From an uncultured Clostridia bacterium (GTDB lineage: Bacteria; Bacillota; Clostridia; Christensenellales; Aristaeellaceae), in assembly GCA_934615235.1 (NCBI GenBank), contig CAKTTL010000069.1:1-15373 (forward strand): a stretch of DNA of 15,373 bases, given 5' to 3'. The translations under genes and the position numbers were made by a program. Below are positions 5,935-13,150 of this stretch, in pieces. Each line of letters starts with the position of its first letter. Positions within the stretch are counted from its first letter, which is position 1. Under the pieces are notes generated by a model. It ran no database searches, was not told where the DNA came from, and saw nothing but the letters and a program-made list of their open reading frames with translations.

Positions 5935-6445
5935 ATTTAATGAAAGCGCAAATGAGCTGCGTCATTTCGTCGAAAGATACGCCGTCCGGGCGAACGCCGA
6001 TGGAATAATCATATCCGTTCGCCTGCCAGATTGCAAGAGAGACTGAACTGTCGGAGCCTTTTGTTGTGACGGAGAGATCACGGATCGTATCCGCGAGGAC
6101 GGAAGAATAATCGACGTAATCGCCGCTGTTATCGCCATGCGTGGAGGAAATGGGGCTGACGCGGAAGCACAGCTCCTGCGCGCCGTTGGAATAGAGCAGC
6201 TGCGCCATGTCGTCGATGGACGTGATGTCGGTAAGGGCAAAGCCCTGAACGCTCGCGGGAACGTAAAGCCTGTAACCGACGGCTTCCTCGAGCGACCGGA
6301 CGGTATCGTATTCATGGATGGGATTCGGCATGCCGATGAGCGGATCATCGTCCGAAGGCTGGCAGAGGAAGAAATCCGCGAGGGCGAAACCGGCGCAGAG
6401 AAGCGCGAGCAGAACGGTGAGAAGCGGAGTAAAAAACTTTTTCAT
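5933..6445 (-). CDS. Exported protein, paralogue of the anti-sigma outer domain
   Basis: A 170-residue protein starting MKKFFTPLLTVLLALLCAGF, an N-terminal signal or anchor segment (about 5-23). ALLC does not satisfy the lipobox, so a lipoprotein is unlikely. The rest matches the outer domain of the anti-sigma protein at 4703-5305: SLEEAVGYRLYVP against SVEELSHALGFTVKTP, SGDYVDY against SGDYNVY, and VSLAIWQANGYDYSIGVRP (135-153) against VSLAVWTDGEYAFSVSVEP. It thus carries a stand-alone DUF4367-like domain, perhaps a sensor or decoy for the same signal (inference). GGGAGG lies well placed before the ATG at 6445; longer readings upstream run through a terminator and are rejected. It precedes the sigma gene on the same strand. 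Confidence 0.75.
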   Translation of the reverse strand: MKKFFTPLLTVLLALLCAGFALADFFLCQPSDDDPLIGMPNPIHEYDTVRSLEEAVGYRLYVPASVQGFALTDITSIDDMAQLLYSNGAQELCFRVSPISSTHGDNSGDYVDYSSVLADTIRDLSVTTKGSDSSVSLAIWQANGYDYSIGVRPDGVSFDEMTQLICAFIK

Positions 6446-6535
6446 TTGAATGACCTCCCTGATGATGTAAGTGAACAGGAACATTCTATATACAGCCGGG
6501 CGCGTGGAAATGTTGCAGCGAAATCGCTTTGAAAT

Positions 6536-6574
6536 AAAAAAATGCGCCCATCCTGCTCGAAACAGGACGGGCGC
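6536..6574 (-). terminator. Intrinsic terminator of the solute-binding protein remnant
   Basis: On the minus strand GCGCCCGTCCTG (6574-6563) pairs with CAGGATGGGCGC (6555-6544), 12 pairs with one G-T and a 7-base loop, followed by A and a run of seven T residues (6542-6536). It lies 21 bases after the stop of the remnant gene. The stretch 6446-6535 must hold the promoter of the 5933-6445 gene, but no clear box pair was seen. Confidence 0.85.
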
Positions 6575-6594
6575 GAAGATTCTATGGGATTTTT

Positions 6595-6710
6595 TTATTT
6601 GCCAAAGTAGCGGTCGTACTGCGCCTGACGGACGGCCAGCACTTCCTGCAGGCCCATGGCGTTCAGCTCGTCTACGCGTTCCTTTCGTGCCGCCGTGAGC
6701 CGTTGGGGCC
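6595..6710 (-). pseudogene. C-terminal stub of a sugar-type solute-binding protein
   Basis: The last codons read RVDELNAMGLQEVLAVRQ then AQYDRYFGK and stop. This closely resembles the C-terminal helix of large extracellular solute-binding proteins of carbohydrate ABC transporters (LplA/LipO type), where the end is usually a MGL...Q..YDRY motif. Only about 35 residues of an expected 450-550 remain. The open frame continues upstream into repeat-derived sequence with no signal peptide or family match, so I treat it as a deletion remnant. It still carries an intact terminator. Confidence 0.55.
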
Positions 6711-6756
6711 CGTGCGGGGCTCCGTTTCCCTGCTCCTCCCGGTAGGGGCTCAAAAT
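6711..6756 (-). repeat. Diverged R1 fragment at the stub junction
   Basis: Read on the minus strand it gives TTTTGAGCCCCTACCGGGAG then GAGCAGGGAA and CGGAGCCCCGCACG. This matches the entry of R1 copy 3 (ATTGAGCCCATGCCGGGAGG) followed by the right half of its second hairpin, with the part between them deleted. It abuts the truncated solute-binding protein gene. Confidence 0.5.
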
Positions 6757-6832
6757 TATGCAGGTTTGGCAGATCGTTCGCGCCTTTCCGCTTTTCCTCA
6801 ATCTCATGCAATTCCCTTTTTCTCCCGCCGGT

Positions 6833-6862
6833 TTGACATGCCCCCTCATAAAATGCTATACT
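6833..6862 (+). promoter_or_regulatory. Promoter of parE-parC
   Basis: TTGACA (6833-6838, consensus), an 18-base spacer and TATACT (6857-6862), with TG in the extended -10 position, predict a strong promoter starting near 6869 and a leader of about 47 bases before the parE ATG. Confidence 0.85.
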
Positions 6863-6915
6863 AACCTGTTTCTACCTTTACCACCCAACCATCTGACGGG
6901 GGATCATCTTCAATC

Positions 6916-8880
6916 ATGGCCAAAGAATACGGTTCAAAAGACATACAGGTTCTTGAAGGACTTGAAGCGGTTCGCATGCGCCCCGGCATGTATATCGGCA
7001 CGACCGGCACGCGCGGCCTGCATCATCTCCTCTGGGAAATCGTGGATAACGCGATGGACGAGGCGATGGGCGGTTACGCCAACGAAATCCGCGTCACGCT
7101 CTGCAAAGACGGTTCCGCGTCCGTCGAGGATAACGGCCGCGGCATGCCCGTCGATCCGCACCCCACGCTCGGCGTTTCGGGCGTAGAGGTGATTTTTACG
7201 CGCCTGCACGCGGGCGGCAAGTTCAACAACAACGCCTACGCCTACTCCGGCGGTCTGCACGGCGTGGGCGCGTCCGTCGTGAACGCGCTGTCCAAGTGGC
7301 TCGTCTGCGACAGCTTCGTCAACTTCAGCCACTATCAGCAGAAGTTCCACAGCGGTTACGACGAGAAGCAGAAGAAGATTCTCTCCGGCGTGCCGGACGG
7401 ACCGCTGGAGAAGTTGGGCGGCACGCGCAAGCGCGGCACGAAGATCACCTTCCTGCCGGACGATACCGTTTTCGACGACGTCGTCTTCAACGCCGAAACC
7501 GTCGCGCACCGCCTGCGCGAACTGGCGTACCTCAACCGCGGCGTGAAGATCGTTTTCACCGACGAACGGATAAAGGAACCGGAAAAGCGCGAGCGGGTGT
7601 TCCTCTTTGACGGAGGCATTTCCGATTACGTTACCTATCTCATCAACGATAAAACCCCGCTGCACGAAAAGCCGGTGCATCTCGAGGGCGCGAAGGACGA
7701 TATCAGGCTGGCCGTCGCCTTCCAGTATACCGACAGCTATACGGAGAATTTCTTTTCCTACGTCAACAACATTCCCACGCACGAGGGCGGCACGCACGAG
7801 ATCGGCTTCAAGGCCGCCTATACGAAGGTCTTCAACGATTACGCGCGCCGGCAGGGGATTCTCAAGGAAAAGGACGCGAACCTTTCCGGCGAGGATTTCC
7901 GCGAGGGCATGACGTGCGTGCTTTCGGTGATGGTGCGTTCGCCGCAGTTTGAAGGACAGACGAAGGGGCGGCTGGGCAACAGCGAGGTGCGGCCCATCGT
8001 CGAAGCGCTCTCGACCGAGCTGCTCGCGGCGTACCTCGAAGATCTGCGCCATCAGGAATTTGCGCTGACGGTGATTGAAAAGGCGGTCAAGTCGGCCAAG
8101 GTGCGCGAGGCCGCGCGGCGCGCGAAAGAGGTCGCCCGGCAGAAATCGCAGCTCGAGGCCACGCCGCTGGTGGGCAAGCTTTCCAGCTGCACCGGACGGA
8201 AGGCGGAGGAGAACGAGCTGTTCATCGTAGAGGGCGACAGCGCCGGCGGCAGCGCCAAACAGGGGCGCGACAGGCGGTTTCAGGCCATTCTGCCGCTTCG
8301 CGGCAAACCGCTCAACGTCGAAAAGAAACGCCTTGATCAGGTGCTGGGAAACGATGAGTTCCGCTCCATCATTACCGCGCTCGGCTGCGGCATCGAGGAG
8401 GATTTTACGCTCTCCGACCTGAAATACAACCGCGTTATCATCCTCTCGGACGCCGATCAGGACGGCGCGCACATCCGCGCCATTCTGCTGACGTTCTTCT
8501 ACCGTTACATGAAGCCGCTCATCACCGACGGGCACGTTTTCATCGGCCTGCCGCCGCTGTATCAGGTGAAAAAGGGCGAAACCGCGCAGTACGCCTACGA
8601 CGACAACGAGCTGCGCACGCTCACCAAAGGTCTGCGCGGCTACACGATTCAGCGCTACAAGGGGCTTGGCGAAATGAACCCCGAACAGCTCTGGGAGACG
8701 ACGATGGATCCGAGCTGCCGCAAGATGCTCCGCGTGGGCATCGAGGACGCGGCGGAAGCCGAACGGATGGTGACCGTTCTCATGGGCGACAAGGTCGATC
8801 CCCGGCGCGAATTCATCACCGAGCACGCCAACTTTAACCGCGTCGATACCTTCGACGCGCAGACCGGGAGCAAAAAATAA
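6916..8880 (+). CDS. parE: Type IIA topoisomerase subunit B (ParE-like; GyrB alternative)
   Basis: A 654-residue ATPase subunit of a type IIA topoisomerase, cytosolic. The GHKL ATPase domain shows EIVDNAMDEA (41-50), DNGRGMP (72-78) and GGLHGVGASVVNALS (112-126). The transducer follows to about residue 390. The TOPRIM domain starts with EGDSAGGSAKQGR (E439, the Mg2+/catalytic glutamate) and has DADQDGAHI (D512, D514, D516). FIVEGDSAGGSAKQGRDR with FQAILPLRGKPLNV is closer to ParE than to GyrB, which usually has LKGKILNV. The C-terminus lacks the large insertion of Gram-negative GyrB. Its stop overlaps the next start (TAATG), indicating translational coupling and equal dosage with subunit A. 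GGGGGAT is a distant SD. Whether it decatenates or supercoils needs the rest of the genome. Confidence 0.93.
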   Translation: MAKEYGSKDIQVLEGLEAVRMRPGMYIGTTGTRGLHHLLWEIVDNAMDEAMGGYANEIRVTLCKDGSASVEDNGRGMPVDPHPTLGVSGVEVIFTRLHAGGKFNNNAYAYSGGLHGVGASVVNALSKWLVCDSFVNFSHYQQKFHSGYDEKQKKILSGVPDGPLEKLGGTRKRGTKITFLPDDTVFDDVVFNAETVAHRLRELAYLNRGVKIVFTDERIKEPEKRERVFLFDGGISDYVTYLINDKTPLHEKPVHLEGAKDDIRLAVAFQYTDSYTENFFSYVNNIPTHEGGTHEIGFKAAYTKVFNDYARRQGILKEKDANLSGEDFREGMTCVLSVMVRSPQFEGQTKGRLGNSEVRPIVEALSTELLAAYLEDLRHQEFALTVIEKAVKSAKVREAARRAKEVARQKSQLEATPLVGKLSSCTGRKAEENELFIVEGDSAGGSAKQGRDRRFQAILPLRGKPLNVEKKRLDQVLGNDEFRSIITALGCGIEEDFTLSDLKYNRVIILSDADQDGAHIRAILLTFFYRYMKPLITDGHVFIGLPPLYQVKKGETAQYAYDDNELRTLTKGLRGYTIQRYKGLGEMNPEQLWETTMDPSCRKMLRVGIEDAAEAERMVTVLMGDKVDPRREFITEHANFNRVDTFDAQTGSKK

Positions 8881-11327
8881 TGGCAAAGAAACCTTCCGCG
8901 CCCGTGCAGCACGGCTCGGGCGAAATCATCATCACGGCCAACATGGAAGACGTCATGCGCGATTCCATGATGCCCTACGCCGAGCACGTGATTCTCGAAC
9001 GCGCGCTGCCGCGCGTGGAAGACGGCCTCAAGCCCGTGCAGCGGCGCATCCTCTATACCATGTCCGAACTGGGGCTTTCGCCCGATAAACCGCATCGCAA
9101 GTGCGCGCGCATCGTCGGCGACTGTCTGGGTAAATATCATCCGCACGGAGACTCGTCGGTGTACGACGCGCTGGTCCGTCTCGCGCAGCCCTTCTCGCTG
9201 CGCGGCACGCTCGTCGACGGCCACGGCAACTTCGGCTCCATCGACGGCGACAGCGCCGCCGCCATGCGATACACCGAAGCGCGCATGGCGCCGCTGGCGC
9301 TGGAGATGCTGCGCGATATTGAAAAGGACACCGTTCCCTTCCGCCTGAACTTCGACGATACCCTCAAAGAGCCGGACATGCTGCCCGCGCGGTATCCGAA
9401 CCTGCTGGTGAACGGCACGTCGGGCATCGCCGTCGGCCTCGCCACGAATATCCCCACGCACAACCTCGGCGAGACGATCGACGCGGCCGTCGCGATGATC
9501 GACGATCCGGATATCACCACGGCGGGGCTGATGAAGCATCTGCCCTGCCCGGACTTCCCGACCGGCGGCGTGCTGCTGGATACTCCGGAAATCCGCACGG
9601 CCTACGAGACGGGGCGCGGCAAGCTCACCCTGCGCGCGAAGGTGCACCTCGAGGACGGCCCGGCGGGGCGCAGGCTGATTGTGATCACGGAAGTGCCGTA
9701 TCAGGTGAACAAGGCGGCCATGCTGCAGAAGATTCTGCAGCTTTCCGAGGAGAAAAAGGCCGCGCTTGCGGGCATTCACGATATCCGCGACGAGAGCGAC
9801 CGGCAGGGCTTGCGCGCCGTCGTCGAGGTCAAGCGCGATTACGATCCGCAGAAGATCCTCGCCGTGCTCTACAAGTATTCCGATTTGCAGGTCACCTTCG
9901 GCGTGAACATGATGGCCATCGCCGACGGCAAGCCCGAGCTGATGGGGCTCAAGCGCGCGCTTTCCTGCTTCCTGACGCATCAGGAGCACGTCGTTACGCG
10001 CCGCACGCAGTACGATCTCGATCAGGCGCGCGCGCGCCAGCATATTTTGGACGGCCTGATCATCGCCGTCGATAACCTCGACGAGGTGATTCGCCTCATC
10101 CGTTCCTCGAAGAACGATAAAGAAGCCAAGCAGCGCCTGATGGATACCTTCGCGCTGTCCGAGCTGCAGGCGCAGGCGATTCTCGATATGCGGCTTCGCC
10201 GCCTGACGAATCTGGAGATCATCACCCTGCGTCAGGAGCATGAAAAGCTCGCGCGCGAGATCAGGCGGCTGGAGGGCATTCTCGCCAGCCATAAAAAGCT
10301 GATGGCCGTCATTCGCGAGGAGCTGCTCGATATCAAAGCCCGCTACGCCGATCCGCGCCGCACGCGGCTTGTCAGCCTTGAAAAGGAAGCCGAGCCGCTT
10401 CCGGACGAAACGCCCGTGCCGGAGGATACGGTCGTCCTGCGCACGCGCGGAGGGCAGATTCGCCGCCTTTCGCCGCGCGGGTTCGACAAGCTCCCGCAGG
10501 CGGAGGACGAGAAGGACACGCCCGTCGAGGTCTTCCGCACGCAGACGGACGCGACGCTTTATTTCTTCACCGATCGCGGCAGCTGTTACCCGCTGGCCGT
10601 TTCGGCGCTGCCGGAAATGAACCGCCCGAAGGATCGCGGCACGCTGCCCTCCGGCCTGCTGAGCGGGCTGGAAAAGGGCGAGGCGGTTGTAAAAATCTTC
10701 TGCCTGCGCCCGGGAGAGCTGGAAAAGCTGCCCGATCTGCTGTTCGTGACGAAAAACGGGCAGATCAAGCGCACCGAAGCGGCGGCGTACGCCGTCAAGA
10801 AGGCGAAGTTCGCCGCGCTCACACTGCGCGAGGGCGACGGGCTGCTGGCCGTTTTGCCCGCGGCGGAGGATTCCGTTTTGCTCTTCACGCGCAAGGCGAT
10901 GTCCATCCGCTTCAGCACCGAGCAGGTGCCTGTCAACGGCCGCGTTGCGGCGGGCGTTCGCGCGATGACGCTCGACGACGGCGACGAGATTGCCTTCGCC
11001 TTCTGCCAGAGCGCCGAGGTGGGCGAGATGCTGCTCATTTCCGACCGCGGCTACGCAAAGCGCGTTCTCGCGCTCGATTTCGAGCCGCAGGGCCGCGGCG
11101 GAAAGGGCCTCAAGGCCTTCACCTTTAACAAGAATGGATCCAACGGCGCGAATCTCGTCGGCGCGCTGTACGTGACCGAGCCTTACAACTTTACCATCCG
11201 CCAGAAGACCAGCCCGGCCACGACCTTCGACACCGAGTTCGTTCCCATCGATGCACGCGCCGGCAAGGGCTGCATGCTCGTCATGGCGCTGATGGAGGAC
11301 GTTGTAACGGGGATTGAGAGAGCGTGA
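8880..11327 (+). CDS. parC: Type IIA topoisomerase subunit A (ParC-like; GyrA alternative)
   Basis: An 815-residue DNA cleavage/rejoining subunit partnering the upstream gene. The winged-helix and tower core shows RALPRVEDGLKPVQRRILY, YHPHGDSSVYDALVRLAQ and AAAMRYTE with catalytic Tyr131. Ser92 and Asp96 occupy the quinolone-determining positions (E. coli GyrA Ser83 and Asp87) in the susceptible state. NFDDTLKEPDMLPARYPNLL favours ParC over GyrA. The C-terminal beta-pinwheel starts near residue 505. The place of the first-blade GyrA box is empty, but a near-match QGRGGKG occurs at 737-743. The start overlaps the parE stop by one base. The gene ends in TGA, 11 bases before a long hairpin repeat. 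Confidence 0.93.
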   Translation: MAKKPSAPVQHGSGEIIITANMEDVMRDSMMPYAEHVILERALPRVEDGLKPVQRRILYTMSELGLSPDKPHRKCARIVGDCLGKYHPHGDSSVYDALVRLAQPFSLRGTLVDGHGNFGSIDGDSAAAMRYTEARMAPLALEMLRDIEKDTVPFRLNFDDTLKEPDMLPARYPNLLVNGTSGIAVGLATNIPTHNLGETIDAAVAMIDDPDITTAGLMKHLPCPDFPTGGVLLDTPEIRTAYETGRGKLTLRAKVHLEDGPAGRRLIVITEVPYQVNKAAMLQKILQLSEEKKAALAGIHDIRDESDRQGLRAVVEVKRDYDPQKILAVLYKYSDLQVTFGVNMMAIADGKPELMGLKRALSCFLTHQEHVVTRRTQYDLDQARARQHILDGLIIAVDNLDEVIRLIRSSKNDKEAKQRLMDTFALSELQAQAILDMRLRRLTNLEIITLRQEHEKLAREIRRLEGILASHKKLMAVIREELLDIKARYADPRRTRLVSLEKEAEPLPDETPVPEDTVVLRTRGGQIRRLSPRGFDKLPQAEDEKDTPVEVFRTQTDATLYFFTDRGSCYPLAVSALPEMNRPKDRGTLPSGLLSGLEKGEAVVKIFCLRPGELEKLPDLLFVTKNGQIKRTEAAAYAVKKAKFAALTLREGDGLLAVLPAAEDSVLLFTRKAMSIRFSTEQVPVNGRVAAGVRAMTLDDGDEIAFAFCQSAEVGEMLLISDRGYAKRVLALDFEPQGRGGKGLKAFTFNKNGSNGANLVGALYVTEPYNFTIRQKTSPATTFDTEFVPIDARAGKGCMLVMALMEDVVTGIERA

Positions 11328-11337
11328 GGGGGAGACG

Positions 11338-11405
11338 CTGGGGGGAAACCCTTCCTTTAGAAAAAGGAAGGGTTTCCCCCCAGACCCCCTTTCCGAAGGA
11401 AACCA
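11338..11405 (+). repeat. Long-hairpin element H1, copy a
   Basis: A perfect 21-bp stem: 11338-11358 pairs with 11363-11383 across the loop AGAA, followed by GACCCCCTTTCC-GAAGGAAACC. The same arrangement recurs at 12719-12790. No T-run follows, so it is not a canonical intrinsic terminator, although it starts 10 bases after the parC stop. It ends about seven bases before the SD of the GH125 gene. Confidence 0.85.
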
Positions 11406-11425
11406 CTTTTTGGGGAGGTTTGATT

Positions 11426-12718
11426 ATGGAGAAGAAATATGAGATGCCGCGGGACGCGCGGGAGTATATGGAAAAGATCGCGGCGCGGATTCACGATGAA
11501 AAGGTGAGGAAGCTGTTCTGCAACTGCTACGCCAGCCCGCTGGAGACGACGATCGATCGCAGGGCCGACGGTTCCGTTTTCCTTTATACCGGCGATATTC
11601 CCGCCATGTGGAACCGGGATTCGACCCAGCAGCTGACGCCGTATCTGCGCCTGACGGCCGAAAGCGCCGAGATGCGCGGGCTCGTTCGCGGCGCGCTTAC
11701 CTCGCAGCTGGAAATGATCGGCCGCGATTCCTACGCCAATTCCTTCAACGACGCTCCCGTCGGCCATCACTACGCCGATACGGACACTCCGCGCTGCGGC
11801 GACTGGACGTGGGAACAGAAATACGAGACGGACACGCTCTGCTATCCGCTGCGCCTGGCGTATCTGTATTATGAGCAGTGCGGCGACGGCGAAGTGTTTG
11901 ACGAGCTGTTCGTGCGCACGTTTGAAAAGATTATCGACCAGTTCATCCTCGAACAGCATCATGAGGAAAAGTCCGCCTATGCGCATTCGCGCAAGGGCGC
12001 GTCCTGGCAGGACACGCTGCAGAACGGCGGCCGGGGTTATCGCGTCAATTACACGGGCATGACCTGGCAGGGCTTCCGCCCGAGCGACGACGCGACCGTT
12101 TTCGGCTATCACATTCCGTCCAACCTGATGATCGCGGCGGTTATCCGCCAGCTGCTGGAGACGAACGAAAAGCTCAGCTTCCTTTCTGCGGAAACCGCGG
12201 CCAAAGCCGCGCGCCTGCGCGAGGAAATCCTGCACGGCGTGGAAACCTTCGGCGTCGTCGATCATTACAGGTACGGCAAAATCTACGCCTATGAAACCGA
12301 CGGCTTCGGCAACCATGTACTCATGGACGACGCGAACGTCCCCAATCTGCTGGCGCTGCCGTATCTGGGCTGCTGCGCGGCCGACGACCCGATGTATCTG
12401 CGCACGCGCCGCTTCATCCTCAGCGAGGATAACCCGTATTATTTCAAGGGCAGCTGCGCTGCCGGCGTGGGCAGCCCGCACACCCCGGACAACTACATCT
12501 GGGCCATGGGGCTCGCCATGCAGGGCTTTACCGCCGCAACCCGTGAAGAAATGAAGCGATGCCTCGACCTGCTCGCGATCAGCGACGGCGGCCGCGGCTG
12601 CATGCACGAGGGCTTCGATGTAAACGATCCCACCCGCTACACCCGCGAGTGGTTCACCGCTTCCGACGCGTTCTTTGCGGAGTACGTGGAGTTCTGCGTG
12701 GAACGGGGGATTGCGTGA
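11426..12718 (+). CDS. GH125 exo-alpha-1,6-mannosidase
   Basis: A 430-residue glycoside hydrolase of family GH125 (formerly DUF1237, COG3538), an inverting, metal-independent alpha-mannosidase that trims mannosides from N-glycan-like oligosaccharides. The fold is an (alpha/alpha)6 barrel. Family landmarks visible are GDIPAMWNRDST, KYETDTLCYPLRLAY, WQGFRPSDDATVFGYHIPSN, DDANVPNLLALPYLG and MHEGFDVNDPTRYTREWF. The Asp pair in PSDD and a Glu near the C-terminus are the likely acid and base. No signal peptide, so it acts inside the cell on imported glycans. The ATG at 11426 has GGGGAGG seven bases upstream. An upstream in-frame ATG at 11324 would force translation through the H1 hairpin and is rejected. 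H1 repeats flank it on both sides in direct orientation. Confidence 0.92.
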   Translation: MEKKYEMPRDAREYMEKIAARIHDEKVRKLFCNCYASPLETTIDRRADGSVFLYTGDIPAMWNRDSTQQLTPYLRLTAESAEMRGLVRGALTSQLEMIGRDSYANSFNDAPVGHHYADTDTPRCGDWTWEQKYETDTLCYPLRLAYLYYEQCGDGEVFDELFVRTFEKIIDQFILEQHHEEKSAYAHSRKGASWQDTLQNGGRGYRVNYTGMTWQGFRPSDDATVFGYHIPSNLMIAAVIRQLLETNEKLSFLSAETAAKAARLREEILHGVETFGVVDHYRYGKIYAYETDGFGNHVLMDDANVPNLLALPYLGCCAADDPMYLRTRRFILSEDNPYYFKGSCAAGVGSPHTPDNYIWAMGLAMQGFTAATREEMKRCLDLLAISDGGRGCMHEGFDVNDPTRYTREWFTASDAFFAEYVEFCVERGIA

Positions 12719-12904
12719 CCAGGGGGGAAACCCCTTCCTTTTGAAAAAGGAAGGGGTTTTTCCCCTGGACCCCCTTTCCTGAAGGAAACCGCCTGGCGCC
12801 GTCCGCCCCTCGGAGGGAGGGGCGGGCGGTGCGGTTTCGCTGCATCTCCATGGAAGCCGCTCCGTCCCGGCGCGCCCTTTGCGCGGCGGGACGCGGAACC
12901 CTTA

Positions 12905-13064
12905 GGGTGTATCTGAAAAATTCCCTGAGACTCCATCACGGCGTCTTTTCCGCCATTTCTGTGTCGGAAAACCTCGATTTAGCGCCGCTAAACCTTCGGT
13001 TTCCCTCCTTGAACTGACGAAAAATCCGCTCGTGCTGTCGCCTCTTCCTTTTTCAGATACACCC
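12905..13064. mobile_element. 160-bp MITE with TA target duplication
   Basis: Ends are a perfect 16-bp terminal inverted repeat: GGGTGTATCTGAAAAA (12905-12920) and TTTTTCAGATACACCC (13049-13064). TA flanks both ends (12903-12904 and 13065-13066). The inverted copy of the host repeat near 15230 reads GGAA-AGA-TTAAGCGG with a single TA, the empty site. TA duplication is typical of the IS630/Tc1-mariner superfamily (family knowledge). The interior holds no transposase, only a short palindrome TTTAGCG-C-CGCTAAA, so mobility would need a transposase elsewhere. Confidence 0.85.
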
Positions 13065-13088
13065 TAAGCGGCTTTCTTTGGAGGGAGC

Positions 13089-13130
13089 GCGAGGGAACCT
13101 TTCTTTCTCCAGAAAGAAAGGTTCCCTCGC
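13089..13130. repeat. Long hairpin H2a at the ABC-F 3' end
   Basis: Perfect 20-base arms GCGAGGGAACCTTTCTTTCT (13089-13108) and its complement (13111-13130). It lies about 20 bases beyond the stop codon of the ABC-F gene on the minus strand. It is related to the hairpin at 15165-15208. Confidence 0.85.
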
Positions 13131-13150
13131 AAAATTCCCGTTCCCTCTCC

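Larger units (their letters stand above)
12719..13145. repeat. Composite hairpin unit between convergent genes, with MITE insertion
   Basis: This unit fills the whole gap between GH125 (+) and the ABC-F gene (-). Order: long hairpin H1b (12719-12768, 24 pairs including two G-T, starting directly after the GH125 stop); GACCCCCTTTCC-GAAGGAAACC; hairpin 12803-12825; a conserved TTTCGCTGCATCTCCATG stretch; hairpin 12863-12893; a 160-bp MITE (12905-13064); AGCGGCTTTCTTTGGAGGG; and hairpin H2a (13089-13130). An inverted copy without the MITE is at 15147-15373. No protein-coding gene is seen here. Confidence 0.85.

Noticed and set aside
6446..6811. Longer reading of the 5933-6445 gene from 6811
   Set aside because: It would cross a clear terminator (6536-6574) and repeat sequence; the ATG at 6445 has an SD and starts a signal-like segment.
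6934..8886. 650-codon minus-strand open frame opposite parE
   Set aside because: Antisense shadow of a strongly conserved gene, with no recognisable domain; the same applies to 8655-10292 opposite parC and 11357-12607 opposite GH125.
11338..11383. H1 hairpin as a Rho-independent terminator of parC
   Set aside because: The stem is strong, but the 3' side continues with GACCCCC instead of a T-run, so I list it as a repeat, not a terminator.
11324..11425. N-terminal extension of GH125 from an ATG inside the parC end
   Set aside because: It would be encoded by the long hairpin repeat and is not expected in the family; the ATG at 11426 has an ideal SD.
12829..13017. 62-codon + strand ORF entering the MITE
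   Set aside because: It begins in the composite repeat and ends in the MITE, with no match to transposase motifs; a chance open frame.
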